Shown piece after piece: positions 1 through 8,281 of a DNA stretch of 64,000 nt. The DNA is from CAIUGU01 sp965279735. GTDB taxonomy: Bacteria; Pseudomonadota; Gammaproteobacteria; Steroidobacterales; Steroidobacteraceae. The notes beneath the pieces are model-generated. The model was given only the letters and a program-made list of their open reading frames with translations, had not been told where the DNA came from and did not search any database. Both the position numbers and the translations under genes were made by a program. The stretch spans positions 1,364,001 through 1,428,000 of the forward strand of contig OZ257260.1 of NCBI GenBank assembly GCA_965279735.1. The letters are read 5' to 3'. Numbering within the stretch: position 1 is the first letter of the stretch; every line of letters starts with the position of its first letter.

Positions 1-547
1 CCCATTCGGCGGCCTGGATGTGAATCGTCGCATTCGGGAACGCGAGCGCATCGCCTGCCACCAGGCCACCAACATGGTCGCCATGGGCATGGCTGATGAA
101 GATGTCGGTCACGCTCGCAGGGTCGACGCCTGCAGCAGCCAGGTTCGCGGGAAGTTTGCCGTTCGCGGGACCCATCAACCCGGCAGCACCCGTGTCGAAC
201 AGGAGCACCTTGTCAGCGGTCTTTACCAGAAGCGGCTGGATGGAAAGACTCAACGAATCGGGCGGCAGGCCATTGGCGGTGAGCAGGGCTTCGACGTCTG
301 CCTTCTTGGCGTTGACGGCCAGGATCTTGTTGTCATTCGGCACTGTCATCCCGCCGTCGGTGATGGCAGCAGCCTGGAATTCGCCAATCGTGAAAGGACT
401 CACCTCGGCGGAAGCGGCGATCGGCGCAATGGCCGCTGGCGCTGCAGCCTCAACCGGCGCAGCTTCTTCTTGCTTGGAGCAAGCCCCCAGCGCGATCAAG
501 GCAGCCAAACCGACCATCTGGCTCGTCAAACGTATCAACTTCTGCAT
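1..547 (-). CDS. Metallo-beta-lactamase-fold lipoprotein (C-terminus outside window)
   Basis: The first 182 residues are visible; the gene runs off the left edge. The start is MQKLIRLTSQMVGLAALIAL followed by GAC, a lipoprotein-type signal with the lipidated Cys at about residue 23, then an Ala/Glu-rich linker. The metal-binding motif HAHGDH is at residues 153-158, typical of metallo-beta-lactamase-fold hydrolases, so a periplasmic or membrane-anchored hydrolase of unknown substrate is likely. Three ATG codons lie in tandem (553, 550, 547). GGGGAG abuts the first, so the third gives the best spacing. Its stop and C-terminal metal ligands are not visible. It reads in the same direction as the next two genes but is separated by about 80 bp. 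Confidence 0.85.
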   Translation of the reverse strand, partial: MQKLIRLTSQMVGLAALIALGACSKQEEAAPVEAAAPAAIAPIAASAEVSPFTIGEFQAAAITDGGMTVPNDNKILAVNAKKADVEALLTANGLPPDSLSLSIQPLLVKTADKVLLFDTGAAGLMGPANGKLPANLAAAGVDPASVTDIFISHAHGDHVGGLVAGDALAFPNATIHIQAAEW

Positions 548-630
548 CATCATCTCCCCAATGTGGAATTCCACGGAATGCGGCATGTTATAGGAACAGG
601 GCTCGCAGGGGGGCAGTCTCCGCGTAGTGA

Positions 631-1746
631 CTACGGATAGACCGGCAGCGCTGCGTGAGTGCCGAATGCGGCTCTCAAGCCCTCCACCGCACAGGCCTCA
701 TCGCCTGCTTCCCCACTCCCGCTGACGCCTACCGCACCGATCATCTGGCCGTCGACCACGATCGGAATGCCACCCGGGTCCGTGAAGAAGTCGAACCAGA
801 CGGACGAAACCGGCAGTCCTCCCGGATTGTTGCTGAACTGTGCAGCCCGGATTGATGTCGGCTGCCGCAGCTTCAACGCCGCCTGAGCCTTCAGCAGGGC
901 TGCGCGAACGTCGATCGCCGTCTGGCCATCCATGCGTTCCATGTGCACCAGTTCGCCGAAGGCGTTGAGGACGTAGACCGACATGCCTGCTCCCTTGGCC
1001 GTCACCCACTCACGACAAGTGCGGGCAACGCTCTTCGCGGCAGCGAGCGAGATCTGGTTGCCGTCAAGCACGAGCGCGGCAGCAGCCATGTCGACCACGA
1101 ATTCGGTCGGGAGGTTGGTCCTTGGCGGCGCTGTCGGTGCAAAACGGGGTACCGGCGCAACGCTCGCCACGGGATTGGGACGCGCGGGTATGTCCTCGGT
1201 CAACGGCGGGACGGAAGGCCCTAACACCTCGAGCATGGCGCGATGGGCGCAGATCTCATCACTCCAGCGTGGAAGTTGCGGAGGCGTCCCGCCGACGCCG
1301 ATGGCACCAATCATCTGCCCGCTGACGATGATGGGAAGGCCGCCTGCGTTTGAATAGAGCCCGAGCTGCATGTGTTCGAATTCGAGCGCCGGCTCTCCGA
1401 TGACGCCATTCATCGATCGCTTGCTCGGCTGCCCCGTGAGCAACGCGGTGCGCGCCTTCATTTCGGTGGTGATGGTATTGAGATACCCCTGCCCATCCAT
1501 ACGGTCCATGTACACCGGCGTCCCCTGTCGGTCGAGGACCATGATGCTGTGCCGAACCTTCTCGCCGATGGCCATTCTCTGGCAGATCTCCGAGATCCGT
1601 TCCGCCGTAGCTAGATTGATGGTCCGGAAGTCGTGGAGCTTCTCGGCAGCATCGCCGGTGACTACAAATTGACGCGGCACGTCCTGCGCACCAGCACTAC
1701 TAGCCCATAGGCAGAACGCCATCACCCAGACATATCGGGAGCCCAT
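631..1746 (-). CDS. Exported protein with two DUF336/HbpS-GlcG-like haem-binding-type domains
   Basis: The 371-residue product starts MGSRYVWVMAFCLWASSAGA, a Sec signal peptide preceded by GAGGGG, so the longer open frame up to 1848 is not used. Two similar halves follow (about residues 20-150 and 215-370). Each carries the DUF336 pattern of a Met-Asp-Gly-Gln motif (MDRMDGQ, MERMDGQ) and a C-terminal Gly-rich GQMIGAIGVGG / GQMIGAVGVSG loop. Single-domain relatives (HbpS, GlcG) are usually near 130-170 residues, so this is an internal duplication. Family members bind haem or corrinoids or accompany catabolic enzymes; the ligand here is unknown. The start lies 10 bp from the stop of the upstream cyclase gene, indicating one operon. 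Confidence 0.88.
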   Translation of the reverse strand: MGSRYVWVMAFCLWASSAGAQDVPRQFVVTGDAAEKLHDFRTINLATAERISEICQRMAIGEKVRHSIMVLDRQGTPVYMDRMDGQGYLNTITTEMKARTALLTGQPSKRSMNGVIGEPALEFEHMQLGLYSNAGGLPIIVSGQMIGAIGVGGTPPQLPRWSDEICAHRAMLEVLGPSVPPLTEDIPARPNPVASVAPVPRFAPTAPPRTNLPTEFVVDMAAAALVLDGNQISLAAAKSVARTCREWVTAKGAGMSVYVLNAFGELVHMERMDGQTAIDVRAALLKAQAALKLRQPTSIRAAQFSNNPGGLPVSSVWFDFFTDPGGIPIVVDGQMIGAVGVSGSGEAGDEACAVEGLRAAFGTHAALPVYP

Positions 1747-1756
1747 AGCGCCCCTC

Positions 1757-2758
1757 TCAGCGAATCGCGATAGGCCGCACGATGGAACCCGTCGCCCCCT
1801 TGATGCGCTCGGGCAAAGTGAGCAGCAGGAATTCGTAGACCTGGTCACGCGCCAGATCCTTTAGCTCCATGTTCTCGAGCATCGGCACTCCCGCCTGCAG
1901 CAAGTCATAGTGAACATTGTTGCTGCGAGGAGTCGGCCGGACCTCGACGCAGCAGCTATCCGCTCCGACCATCGACACCTGATGTGTGATCAGCCACTGC
2001 GCCACGTCTGCATAAATGCCCGGCGATCCCTTGTTCTCGCCGGTGCCAATGAAGGAATCATTGTATTTCGAGGGATTGTTCCAGTTGACTGACCAGCCAT
2101 AGTTGAACAGGACGGCGTCTCCTTCCCTGATGCTCGCGTCCGTCATTTTCTGGCGGGCCAGCGCACCCTGGACATCGGCCAGTGTGATTTCATAGGCGGC
2201 TGGCAGCATCGCCATCGATTTATATCCAGCGATGTCTATCAGGATGCCGCGGGTAATGATCGGCTTCATCTGTTCGACGCCGAGAGCCTCGAGACCGTTC
2301 TGCCCGCGATTCTTGCCTGTCAAATCCTGTTCGGTGAAACCGTTGTAGTACACCGCCTGCTTCGTGCCGTCGGCCATCTGGATGGTACGGCCCTGGTGTC
2401 CGAGGGCATCGAACTGCGTGCCCATCTGCCCGATATAACCGGTGAAGTAATCGGTATACACAACGCCGGTGCCAGCATCGCGGCGAATCGCCTGCAGGTA
2501 ATGTGGACGGGAACCGTACTGTGGCATGCCCTGCTCGTATACGTGCCCGAGTTCGTAGGTCTGTCCTGTCTTCGGAATGCTGAGTGCCTGAAGGATTTTC
2601 TGCGGCGTCACGGTATTCGACGCCCCCGCCTGGTCGGTCGGGCCATACTTTGATGGCCACCACGGCCCTTGGGCTCTCGTCTGCGCGACGCTTGCTGCCG
2701 ATACGCCGGCCATGACGCCAGCGAGAACAAACCCTGCCATCTTCTTATGCATGACCAT
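1757..2758 (-). CDS. Exported cyclase-family (kynurenine-formamidase-like) hydrolase
   Basis: The 333-residue protein has a signal peptide (MHKKMAGFVLAGVMAGVSAA, cleavage near SVAQ-T) and a PF04199-type cyclase fold. The metal-site region reads GTQFDALGHQG at about residues 109-119. Classical kynurenine formamidases have HxGTHxDxxxH, so one His is Gln here, a variant seen in the wider cyclase family. A later GADSCCVEVRP segment and an FNYGWSVNW stretch agree with the family. Family members hydrolyse cyclic amides or related bonds with a divalent metal; substrate cannot be stated. GGGAG lies 7 bp upstream of the ATG. It is co-transcribed with the downstream DUF336 gene. Confidence 0.88.
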   Translation of the reverse strand: MVMHKKMAGFVLAGVMAGVSAASVAQTRAQGPWWPSKYGPTDQAGASNTVTPQKILQALSIPKTGQTYELGHVYEQGMPQYGSRPHYLQAIRRDAGTGVVYTDYFTGYIGQMGTQFDALGHQGRTIQMADGTKQAVYYNGFTEQDLTGKNRGQNGLEALGVEQMKPIITRGILIDIAGYKSMAMLPAAYEITLADVQGALARQKMTDASIREGDAVLFNYGWSVNWNNPSKYNDSFIGTGENKGSPGIYADVAQWLITHQVSMVGADSCCVEVRPTPRSNNVHYDLLQAGVPMLENMELKDLARDQVYEFLLLTLPERIKGATGSIVRPIAIR

Positions 2759-2774
2759 GCGATAGCTCCCTTAC

Positions 2775-2843
2775 TCAGAAGTTGTATGTCCGATGGAAAG
2801 TGTGCGCGTTCTCATAGTCGATCAGGAGGTACTTCGCACTCAT
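2775..2843 (-). pseudogene. Remnant of an NYN-domain gene (internal deletion)
   Basis: A 22-codon frame reads MSAKYLLIDYENAHTF-HRTYNF-stop. Its first 16 residues match the first 16 of the intact NYN protein at 6172-6750 (MSETYLLIDFENVHTF). Its last residues and stop match that protein's terminal YNF. About 170 residues are missing between them. The flanking DNA upstream of the ATG is also similar (2844-2877 against 6751-6784). This is a deletion derivative of a second copy. It is unlikely to make a functional protein. Confidence 0.75.
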
Positions 2844-3000
2844 GGACTATTCCCGGCTCTCCCGCATCCTGGTTGTCACTTCGGCAACCGCCCTCCGCTA
2901 TCGATGCAGTCCTTTTGTGGTGATGGCGGCGAAGAACGCTGCGCCGCGCTGGGGAAATTGTCAATTTTTACAATGCCACTGTTCCGTCGGAATCCTGCGG

Positions 3001-3068
3001 CATAATATTTTCAGAGCGCCTGCGGGCTAATCGCGAGGCGAGCAAGGGTCATTTGCGAGGAGACACCC
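3001..3068 (+). promoter_or_regulatory. Possible promoter and leader for the VOC gene
   Basis: The stretch 2844-3068 has no gene. CATAATATTTTC at 3001 resembles a sigma-70 -10 box, about 60 bp before the ATG of the next gene, and GCGAGGAG precedes that ATG. An AT-rich imperfect dyad (ATTGTC...ACAAT) lies near 2957-2975. No convincing -35 hexamer was seen, so the call is tentative. Confidence 0.3.
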
Positions 3069-3536
3069 ATGAAGATAGTGACCAGCTTGAGTTTCCAGGG
3101 CCAGTGTCGCGAGGCGTTCGAGTTCTATGCCAAGGTCCTTGGTGGAAAGATCACGGCCGCGATGCCTTATGGGGACGGGCCACCCGGAATGCCCATCTCG
3201 GATCCCAAGTACAAGACATGGCTCATGCACTGCTGGATGGAAGTGGGTGACCAGTCACTGATGGGCGCCGATATGGATGTCGCCTGGGCGAGCAACATCA
3301 ACAAGCCGAAGAACGGATTCGACGTCACGCTGCACAGCAACGACAAAGCGGAAGCGCAGCGTTGGTTTGATCAACTGTCAGCCGGCGGCAAAGCGACCAT
3401 GCCCTTCAGCGAGACCTTCTGGTCCCCCGGCTACGGCGCACTCATCGACAAGTTCGGCATTCCCTGGATGGTCAATACCATCCCGTCTGCGGACTGGAAG
3501 CCGACGCAGACCCGACAGCCCGCTGCCTTCCAATAG
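3069..3536 (+). CDS. PhnB/YjdN-like VOC-family protein
   Basis: The 155-residue cytosolic protein has the vicinal-oxygen-chelate pattern of the PhnB/YjdN group: SLSFQGQCREAFEFYAKVLG at the N-terminus, a central DVTLHSNDKAEAQRWFDQLS repeat and a C-terminal GYGALIDKFGIPWMVN strand. Family members include dioxygenases, glyoxalases and antibiotic-binding proteins; many PhnB-like proteins have no assigned reaction. GAGGAG lies 9 bp upstream of the ATG. It is the first plus-strand gene after the divergent cyclase operon. Confidence 0.9.
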   Translation: MKIVTSLSFQGQCREAFEFYAKVLGGKITAAMPYGDGPPGMPISDPKYKTWLMHCWMEVGDQSLMGADMDVAWASNINKPKNGFDVTLHSNDKAEAQRWFDQLSAGGKATMPFSETFWSPGYGALIDKFGIPWMVNTIPSADWKPTQTRQPAAFQ

Positions 3537-3575
3537 CAGCGGCCTCATGACACGAACAATCGCAAGGAGACTTTC

Positions 3576-3626
3576 GTGACCCAATTCGCCTCGCCCCGCC
3601 CTGGAGAAGCCATCAAGAAGAAGTAA
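3576..3626 (+). other. Very short open frame with a good ribosome binding site
   Basis: A GTG-initiated frame of 16 codons (VTQFASPRPGEAIKKK) follows AAGGAGA with 6-bp spacing. It may be a small peptide gene or the cut-down end of a lost gene after the VOC gene. No homology can be recognised. Confidence 0.2.
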
Positions 3627-3669
3627 TCCTGATTTCTGGGAACCCGGCAAGCCACGCTACAATTGCGGC

Positions 3670-4770
3670 ATGGTGTGCGCAGTCCGTATTTCCCTCCTCA
3701 GCGTGCTACTCGGTTGCGCAGCGTGTGCGCAGGAAGCTCTACCCGTGCCGGAGCTCACGACGCCGACCGTTACGCCTGCAGTGGAAACGCCGCAGGCGTT
3801 GCTTCCGGTTGTCACGGGTGAGGAACTGGATGCGGCGGTGGCCGCCGTACCGAAGCTGTCTTCCTTCATCCTGTTCCAGGGTGATCGCATCCATCGCGAA
3901 ACCTATGCGAACGGCAGTGCACGTGACCGCCCGATCAACATCAAGTCCGCATCGAAGAGCATCCTGAATGCGCTGACCGGGATTGCTCTTGAGCAAGGTT
4001 ACATAGAAGACCTCGACGTGCCCGTGGTCCGCTACCTGCCCGAGTATTTCCTGAGGATACCTGCGGACGATCCGCGCCGCCGCATTACGGTGCGCCACCT
4101 GATCACGATGTCGAGTGGTCTGCCATCCACCAGCATCCGCAACTATGGTGCATGGGTGACCAGTCGCGATTGGGTCGGATACACGCTCGATCGCGGGATC
4201 GATAATGAGCCCGGCACCTACATGACCTACAGTACGGGAGATAGCCATTTGCTGGCTGCCGTCCTTACGAGAGCGACAGGCAAGCCGCTGCGGGAGTTCG
4301 CGCAGGAGCATCTTTTTACGCCGGTCGGAATGCGCGTGGGCGGCTGGGATCGCGATCCACAGGGAATCTATTTCGGTGGTAACAATCTCGCCTTGAGCCC
4401 GGCGGCACTGCTGAATTTCGGGCGACTGTACCTCGACGACGGAAAGTTCAATGGCAGGCAGGTGCTGCCTGCGGGCTGGGTCGCTGAATCTTGGCAGCCT
4501 CGATTTATGAACAGCAGTTTCAATCTGCGCCATGACTACGGCTACCTGTGGTGGCACACGAAGTTCGCGGGCCATTCAACCTGGTTTGCGTGGGGCTATG
4601 GCGGGCAGTTCCTGTTCGTGGTGCCCAGTCTGAACGCAGCCATCGTTGTGACGTGCGATCCGGATACCCGGGAGCGCGGCACCAACAATCTGATCTACGA
4701 CCTGATGGAACGGGTGATCACGCCTTGGGCGCAAGGAAACCTTATAGCGATCAGGACGGCAACGAACTAG
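3670..4770 (+). CDS. Exported serine hydrolase of the beta-lactamase class C / esterase group
   Basis: The 366-residue protein has an N-terminal export signal (MVCAVRISLLSVLLGCAACA); the Cys-rich end could be a lipobox. The nucleophile motif S-A-S-K (SxxK) is at residues 93-96, and a tyrosine motif YSTGD lies near residue 180. The C-terminal GYGGQFLFVVPSLNAAIVVT strand is typical of penicillin-binding-protein-like serine hydrolases (PF00144). Members include beta-lactamases, D-aminopeptidases and esterases; which applies here is not visible. It lies between the VOC gene and the cytochrome c gene on the same strand. Confidence 0.88.
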   Translation: MVCAVRISLLSVLLGCAACAQEALPVPELTTPTVTPAVETPQALLPVVTGEELDAAVAAVPKLSSFILFQGDRIHRETYANGSARDRPINIKSASKSILNALTGIALEQGYIEDLDVPVVRYLPEYFLRIPADDPRRRITVRHLITMSSGLPSTSIRNYGAWVTSRDWVGYTLDRGIDNEPGTYMTYSTGDSHLLAAVLTRATGKPLREFAQEHLFTPVGMRVGGWDRDPQGIYFGGNNLALSPAALLNFGRLYLDDGKFNGRQVLPAGWVAESWQPRFMNSSFNLRHDYGYLWWHTKFAGHSTWFAWGYGGQFLFVVPSLNAAIVVTCDPDTRERGTNNLIYDLMERVITPWAQGNLIAIRTATN

Positions 4771-4838
4771 CGTGATTTCGTGCATCGCACTCAAATGCGT
4801 GCACCGGCAGATGACGTTCCCGCAGGAAGCGCTATTTA

Positions 4839-4854
4839 ATAACTTATAAGTTAT
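4839..4854. promoter_or_regulatory. Perfect 16-bp palindrome, candidate operator
   Basis: ATAACTTATAAGTTAT is a perfect palindrome in an AT-rich stretch of otherwise GC-rich DNA, 37 bp upstream of the cytochrome c ATG. The position suits an operator for a dimeric regulator or overlap with the promoter of that gene. Confidence 0.45.
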
Positions 4855-4890
4855 CTTGGTTTTTATAATAAAGCACGGAGTAAAGCTTCC

Positions 4891-5910
4891 ATGGCAATTC
4901 GTATGATCCGCATCCTGCCGATGCTGAAGCGCTTGAGCCTGGTTTCTGTCGCCGCAGCGGTGGCGCTCGTGGCAACGCCGCTGCACTCACAGGCGCAAGC
5001 CCAAGCGCCTGCTCCGAACCCCGTGCTGCCGGGTTGGGCCTATCCAGTGAATCCGCCCTTCCCCGTGTTCGACAACAAGACGCTGCACCGCGTGCCGGGG
5101 AGCACGAAGGTTTTCACTCAGGCGCAAGTGGAAGACGATTTCGCTCCACCCGACTGGCATCCGGAGGATCATCCAGCACTGCCCCAAGTGGTGGCCTCGG
5201 GCAGGCCGACTGCAGTTCGCGCCTGCATGAAGTGTCACCTGACGAATGGCGCCGGCCACCCGGGTTCCTCGGACCTCGCCGGCATGTCGGTCGCGTACCT
5301 CACTGAACAGATGCATACCTTCCGCGATGGCGATCGCACCGGGCAGCGAGCGGCACCCATGATCCCGATTGCGAAAGCGATTACCGACGAAGAACTCCTC
5401 GAGGCGTCGCGTTACTTCAGCGCCCTGCCGCCTCCTCCGGTGGGATGGCGCAAGATCAAGGAAGGCGACACGGTTCCAGAGACATTCGTGCACACGGGCG
5501 GGATGCGCTTGCCCGTCCCCGGGGGCAAGAAAGAGCCGCTCGGCAATCGCATCATCGAACTCCCCCAGGATGTCGAGCACGTCGAACTGCGTGACTCACG
5601 TGCCGGCTTCCAGTCGACTGCACCGAGGGGCAGCTTCAAGAAAGGCGAGAAGCTGGTGAAGGAGGTCGGAGGCAAGACCATTGCCTGCGCCATCTGCCAC
5701 GGACCGGATCTCAACGGCCTTGCCGACGTCCCGGGGTTGCTCGGACGCTCGCCGCTTTACATGTACCGGCAACTCAACGACATCAAGATCGGCACCCGCA
5801 AGGGCGGCACTGTGGCGCTGATGCAGCCGGTCGTGGCCAATCTCACTGAGGAAGATATGCTAGCCATCGTGGCTTATCTCACGTCACAGAAGCCCAAGCA
5901 CAAGTCTTGA
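4891..5910 (+). CDS. Periplasmic dihaem cytochrome c
   Basis: The 339-residue product has a signal peptide (cleavage near HSQAQA). Two haem c sites follow: CMKCH at residues 112-116 and CAICH at 266-270, each opening a c553-type domain. Met residues (MIPI near 157 and MQPV near 310) could be axial ligands. Such tandem-domain cytochromes usually pass electrons from a periplasmic dehydrogenase to the terminal oxidase. No dehydrogenase lies next to it, so its partner is unknown. The preceding AT-rich region with a palindrome suggests its own regulated promoter. Confidence 0.9.
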   Translation: MAIRMIRILPMLKRLSLVSVAAAVALVATPLHSQAQAQAPAPNPVLPGWAYPVNPPFPVFDNKTLHRVPGSTKVFTQAQVEDDFAPPDWHPEDHPALPQVVASGRPTAVRACMKCHLTNGAGHPGSSDLAGMSVAYLTEQMHTFRDGDRTGQRAAPMIPIAKAITDEELLEASRYFSALPPPPVGWRKIKEGDTVPETFVHTGGMRLPVPGGKKEPLGNRIIELPQDVEHVELRDSRAGFQSTAPRGSFKKGEKLVKEVGGKTIACAICHGPDLNGLADVPGLLGRSPLYMYRQLNDIKIGTRKGGTVALMQPVVANLTEEDMLAIVAYLTSQKPKHKS

Positions 5911-6171
5911 CCCAGCAGCGGACGGCTTAGGCTCTCGCGGATAGAGGTTCTTTGGGAGTCAGGTTTTCAAAGATGCAAACCTGCATCCGCCAAGTGACCC
6001 GGAGATTGCATTGGGGAGGTCGACTCAAATTCCGAACCCGCGCACCGGCACCCTGACCCATGAACGCGACATCAAGCCACTGCTCGATTTCGTCAGGACT
6101 TGAGCACGTTTCCGCGGGAGCGCTTTTTTATGACCTATGCGTTATAAATCGCCGCAGGTCGGCTCGCGTCG
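5911..6171. other. Intergenic region with a gene-tail-like fragment
   Basis: No complete gene was found. A frame open from 5945 to the stop at 6101-6103 has no usable start and ends THERDIKPLLDFVRT, which reads like the C-terminus of a lost protein. A small stem (CAGGTTT/AAACCTG) lies near 5962-5985. Its AAGATGCAAACCT core also occurs near 16930. GC-poor DNA around 6124-6150 precedes the end of the NYN gene. Confidence 0.35.
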
Positions 6172-6750
6172 TTAGAAGTTATAGTTCAGCGCCTTCCCGA
6201 CCTCTGTGATGTGCCCTCCGGCGAACAGCCGCTCGACGATCTCCTCCACCTGGGCCGCGGAGAGTCTCTTCTGATACTTCGAAGCCAGGTGGGTTGTCAG
6301 CGTGCTGCGCCTGCGCGGACGCGCTTTCTTGTCTCCCTTGCTCAGCAACGCGAGGACGTGCTCGGTGCTGAGATCGAAATCCGTGACCGGGGTGCTCCAT
6401 TCATTCAGTGAGATCACACGCCGACACTGAATACCCCGTTCCTTCATGTGGTCAATCAGCGGATCGAATCCCGTATCTTTCGAGAGCAAGACAAACTCCG
6501 TCGTGACGGACTTCGCCGCATGCTCACCCATATAAAAGGCGATGTGGAAATCGAGGGCATTCTTGCCGTTGCCACTGATCCGGATCCACTCCATGCGGGG
6601 CCCCAGAGGCTGTGCTTGCTTGACCAGCTCCCAATCAGGCTTTCCCTGTGAAGCACCTACGAATACCTTGATCCGCCAGGTGGCAGGCAGGTTCGTAAGA
6701 TCGAACGTGTGAACGTTCTCGAAGTCGATCAGCAGGTACGTCTCGCTCAT
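6172..6750 (-). CDS. NYN (PIN-like) domain protein, putative RNase
   Basis: The 192-residue protein starts MSETYLLIDFENV. The acidic residues expected of the NYN/PIN fold are visible: D9 and E11 in LIDFEN, D67 in GKNALDFHIAFYMG, and D92 with D96 in SKDTGFDPL. The Lys/Arg-rich C-terminal part (KKARPRRRS, then a helical segment) may bind nucleic acid. NYN proteins are related to metal-dependent RNases. It sits at the 3' edge of the restriction cassette and in the same direction. A broken second copy lies at 2775-2843. A role in defence is inference only. Confidence 0.85.
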   Translation of the reverse strand: MSETYLLIDFENVHTFDLTNLPATWRIKVFVGASQGKPDWELVKQAQPLGPRMEWIRISGNGKNALDFHIAFYMGEHAAKSVTTEFVLLSKDTGFDPLIDHMKERGIQCRRVISLNEWSTPVTDFDLSTEHVLALLSKGDKKARPRRRSTLTTHLASKYQKRLSAAQVEEIVERLFAGGHITEVGKALNYNF

Positions 6751-6853
6751 GAACTATTTCCGGCTCCCCGCATTCTTTTTTTATCTACGACGTCCCAGTC
6801 TTCTGCAAGAGCAGAAATCCGTCCCCATTTAAATGACTCACTAGTTCAAGTCT

Positions 6854-6867
6854 GGAACCTAGGTTCC
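6854..6867. repeat. Perfect 14-bp palindrome between restriction gene and NYN gene
   Basis: GGAACCTAGGTTCC lies 9 bp beyond the stop of the restriction endonuclease gene. It could form a short hairpin in the transcript or bind a dimeric protein. There is no T-run, so it is not a standard terminator. Confidence 0.35.
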
Positions 6868-6875
6868 CGCACGAC

Positions 6876-8267
6876 TCAAGAGCCCGCTTCCTCGCAGGCA
6901 TCAACCATTCGGGTTGAAGCATACAATGAAGAAATGTTCCTGCTGTTGACTCTGAACTGGCTTCTCCGCTTTATACGAGGCTTATCGGTAGATTGGCCTT
7001 CCATCTTGATTCCGGGATCGTAGTACACGCGCCCCGCGTGCACTGATGCCAGGAATAACCGGAACTCGGCACCTTCCCCAAGCAGTATCTGTTTTCCATA
7101 GCGGTATTGTCGCATCGGACTCAATTGCTGTTGCACGGGTACGAACGCAGCGTGCGCATGTTTCGCCTTCCAGTGATCGATGAGCTTGACGAAGGACCAT
7201 ACCATGGCTTCGTTTTCGCTCTTGTCCAACATCCGGATTGTACCGCTCGGCGCAAAGGCACCAGTGGTTGGGTCAAAGCCATCAAGTACCAGTCGTAATC
7301 CTGTTCTGGCGTGAGCCGCATCATTCGCTCGATACACTCCACCGAAATTCACTCTGTCCACGCGTCCTTGAGTGTCCGGATATCCGTAGCTGCGCAAGAA
7401 AGCTTCGACCCCTTTGTCTACGTAAATGCCCGAAGTTGGTTCCGGCGTGAATAGAGTCACCACGCTAGAGCCCGCATTTTCCGAGTCCACGACCTGTCGC
7501 GCCTTGACTTCCCATCCCATGAAATCCGGCTGCGAGTACCCATTGGATCGAATACCCAACAGCGATTCGAGTGTATTGCCATTGCAGTTGGATGAATTGC
7601 AAGGCACCAACAATCCGTCTCGATCGAGTCGCGTTGAAGGAACCCATGCGCGGTGATGGATCTTGCACAGCTCGCGCATCAGATCTCTATAGCCACCGCC
7701 CTGCTCCCTCCCCGGCAATGACAGAATGAAGAAGGCGCCGTAGGGATCTTGCGGGCGGTGGCTTTTTATCTGCTTCGCAGCCGGCGATTCAGGGGGCAGG
7801 GTAATACCGAAAACCTTACGCTCGTTTCCCACGCCCAGCACGAGCACTCGCCCCGGTTCCTCGCCTCGCTTTTCCTTGTCGTATAGCGATGACGGTGCGT
7901 TCCGACAACCCTTGAGAAATCCAGAGAACCGGACTTCGGGGAACTGCGGATAGAAAATCAGTTTCGCGTGCGGTGCTGGAACTTTGGCTCCATCCATGCC
8001 GATCCAATAGAATTCCAACGCAGACCGGAAGACAGCCTCAAAACCCTCTTTCTTCTGGGACGTGGATACGTGCAGCGTAACCTCACCAGATGGTATCTTC
8101 CCCAACTGTGATAGGTCCGACGCCATATAAACTTGGTTCTTGCTGTTGGCGTTTTTTGGTAGAACCTTGAAGAGCGCTTCAGTAGCACCGTTGTCTTTAA
8201 GTAAGGCAAACACCGTCGAAAGCTCGATTGACGAAAGCCACCTGTCCTTGTCATCGGCCATTTTCAT
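6876..8267 (-). CDS. MvaI/BcnI-type restriction endonuclease with long N-terminal extension
   Basis: The 463-residue protein carries the MvaI/BcnI core in its second half: TLESLLGI (E234), QPDF (D248) and GWEVKAR (E253, K255) give the E...D-ExK catalytic set. Enzymes of this family cut CCWGG or CCSGG, but the exact site here is unknown. MvaI is about 246 residues, so roughly 200 residues (1-200) form an extra N-terminal region with no recognised domain. I chose ATG 8267 (MKMADDKDRW) because GGGGAG sits 5 bp upstream; a longer frame to 8363 would overlap vsr. It is the last gene of the cassette, 14 bp after vsr. The DNA looks AT-richer than its surroundings, suggesting transfer. Confidence 0.88.
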   Translation of the reverse strand: MKMADDKDRWLSSIELSTVFALLKDNGATEALFKVLPKNANSKNQVYMASDLSQLGKIPSGEVTLHVSTSQKKEGFEAVFRSALEFYWIGMDGAKVPAPHAKLIFYPQFPEVRFSGFLKGCRNAPSSLYDKEKRGEEPGRVLVLGVGNERKVFGITLPPESPAAKQIKSHRPQDPYGAFFILSLPGREQGGGYRDLMRELCKIHHRAWVPSTRLDRDGLLVPCNSSNCNGNTLESLLGIRSNGYSQPDFMGWEVKARQVVDSENAGSSVVTLFTPEPTSGIYVDKGVEAFLRSYGYPDTQGRVDRVNFGGVYRANDAAHARTGLRLVLDGFDPTTGAFAPSGTIRMLDKSENEAMVWSFVKLIDHWKAKHAHAAFVPVQQQLSPMRQYRYGKQILLGEGAEFRLFLASVHAGRVYYDPGIKMEGQSTDKPRIKRRSQFRVNSRNISSLYASTRMVDACEEAGS

Positions 8268-8281
8268 TACGCTCCCCGCAC

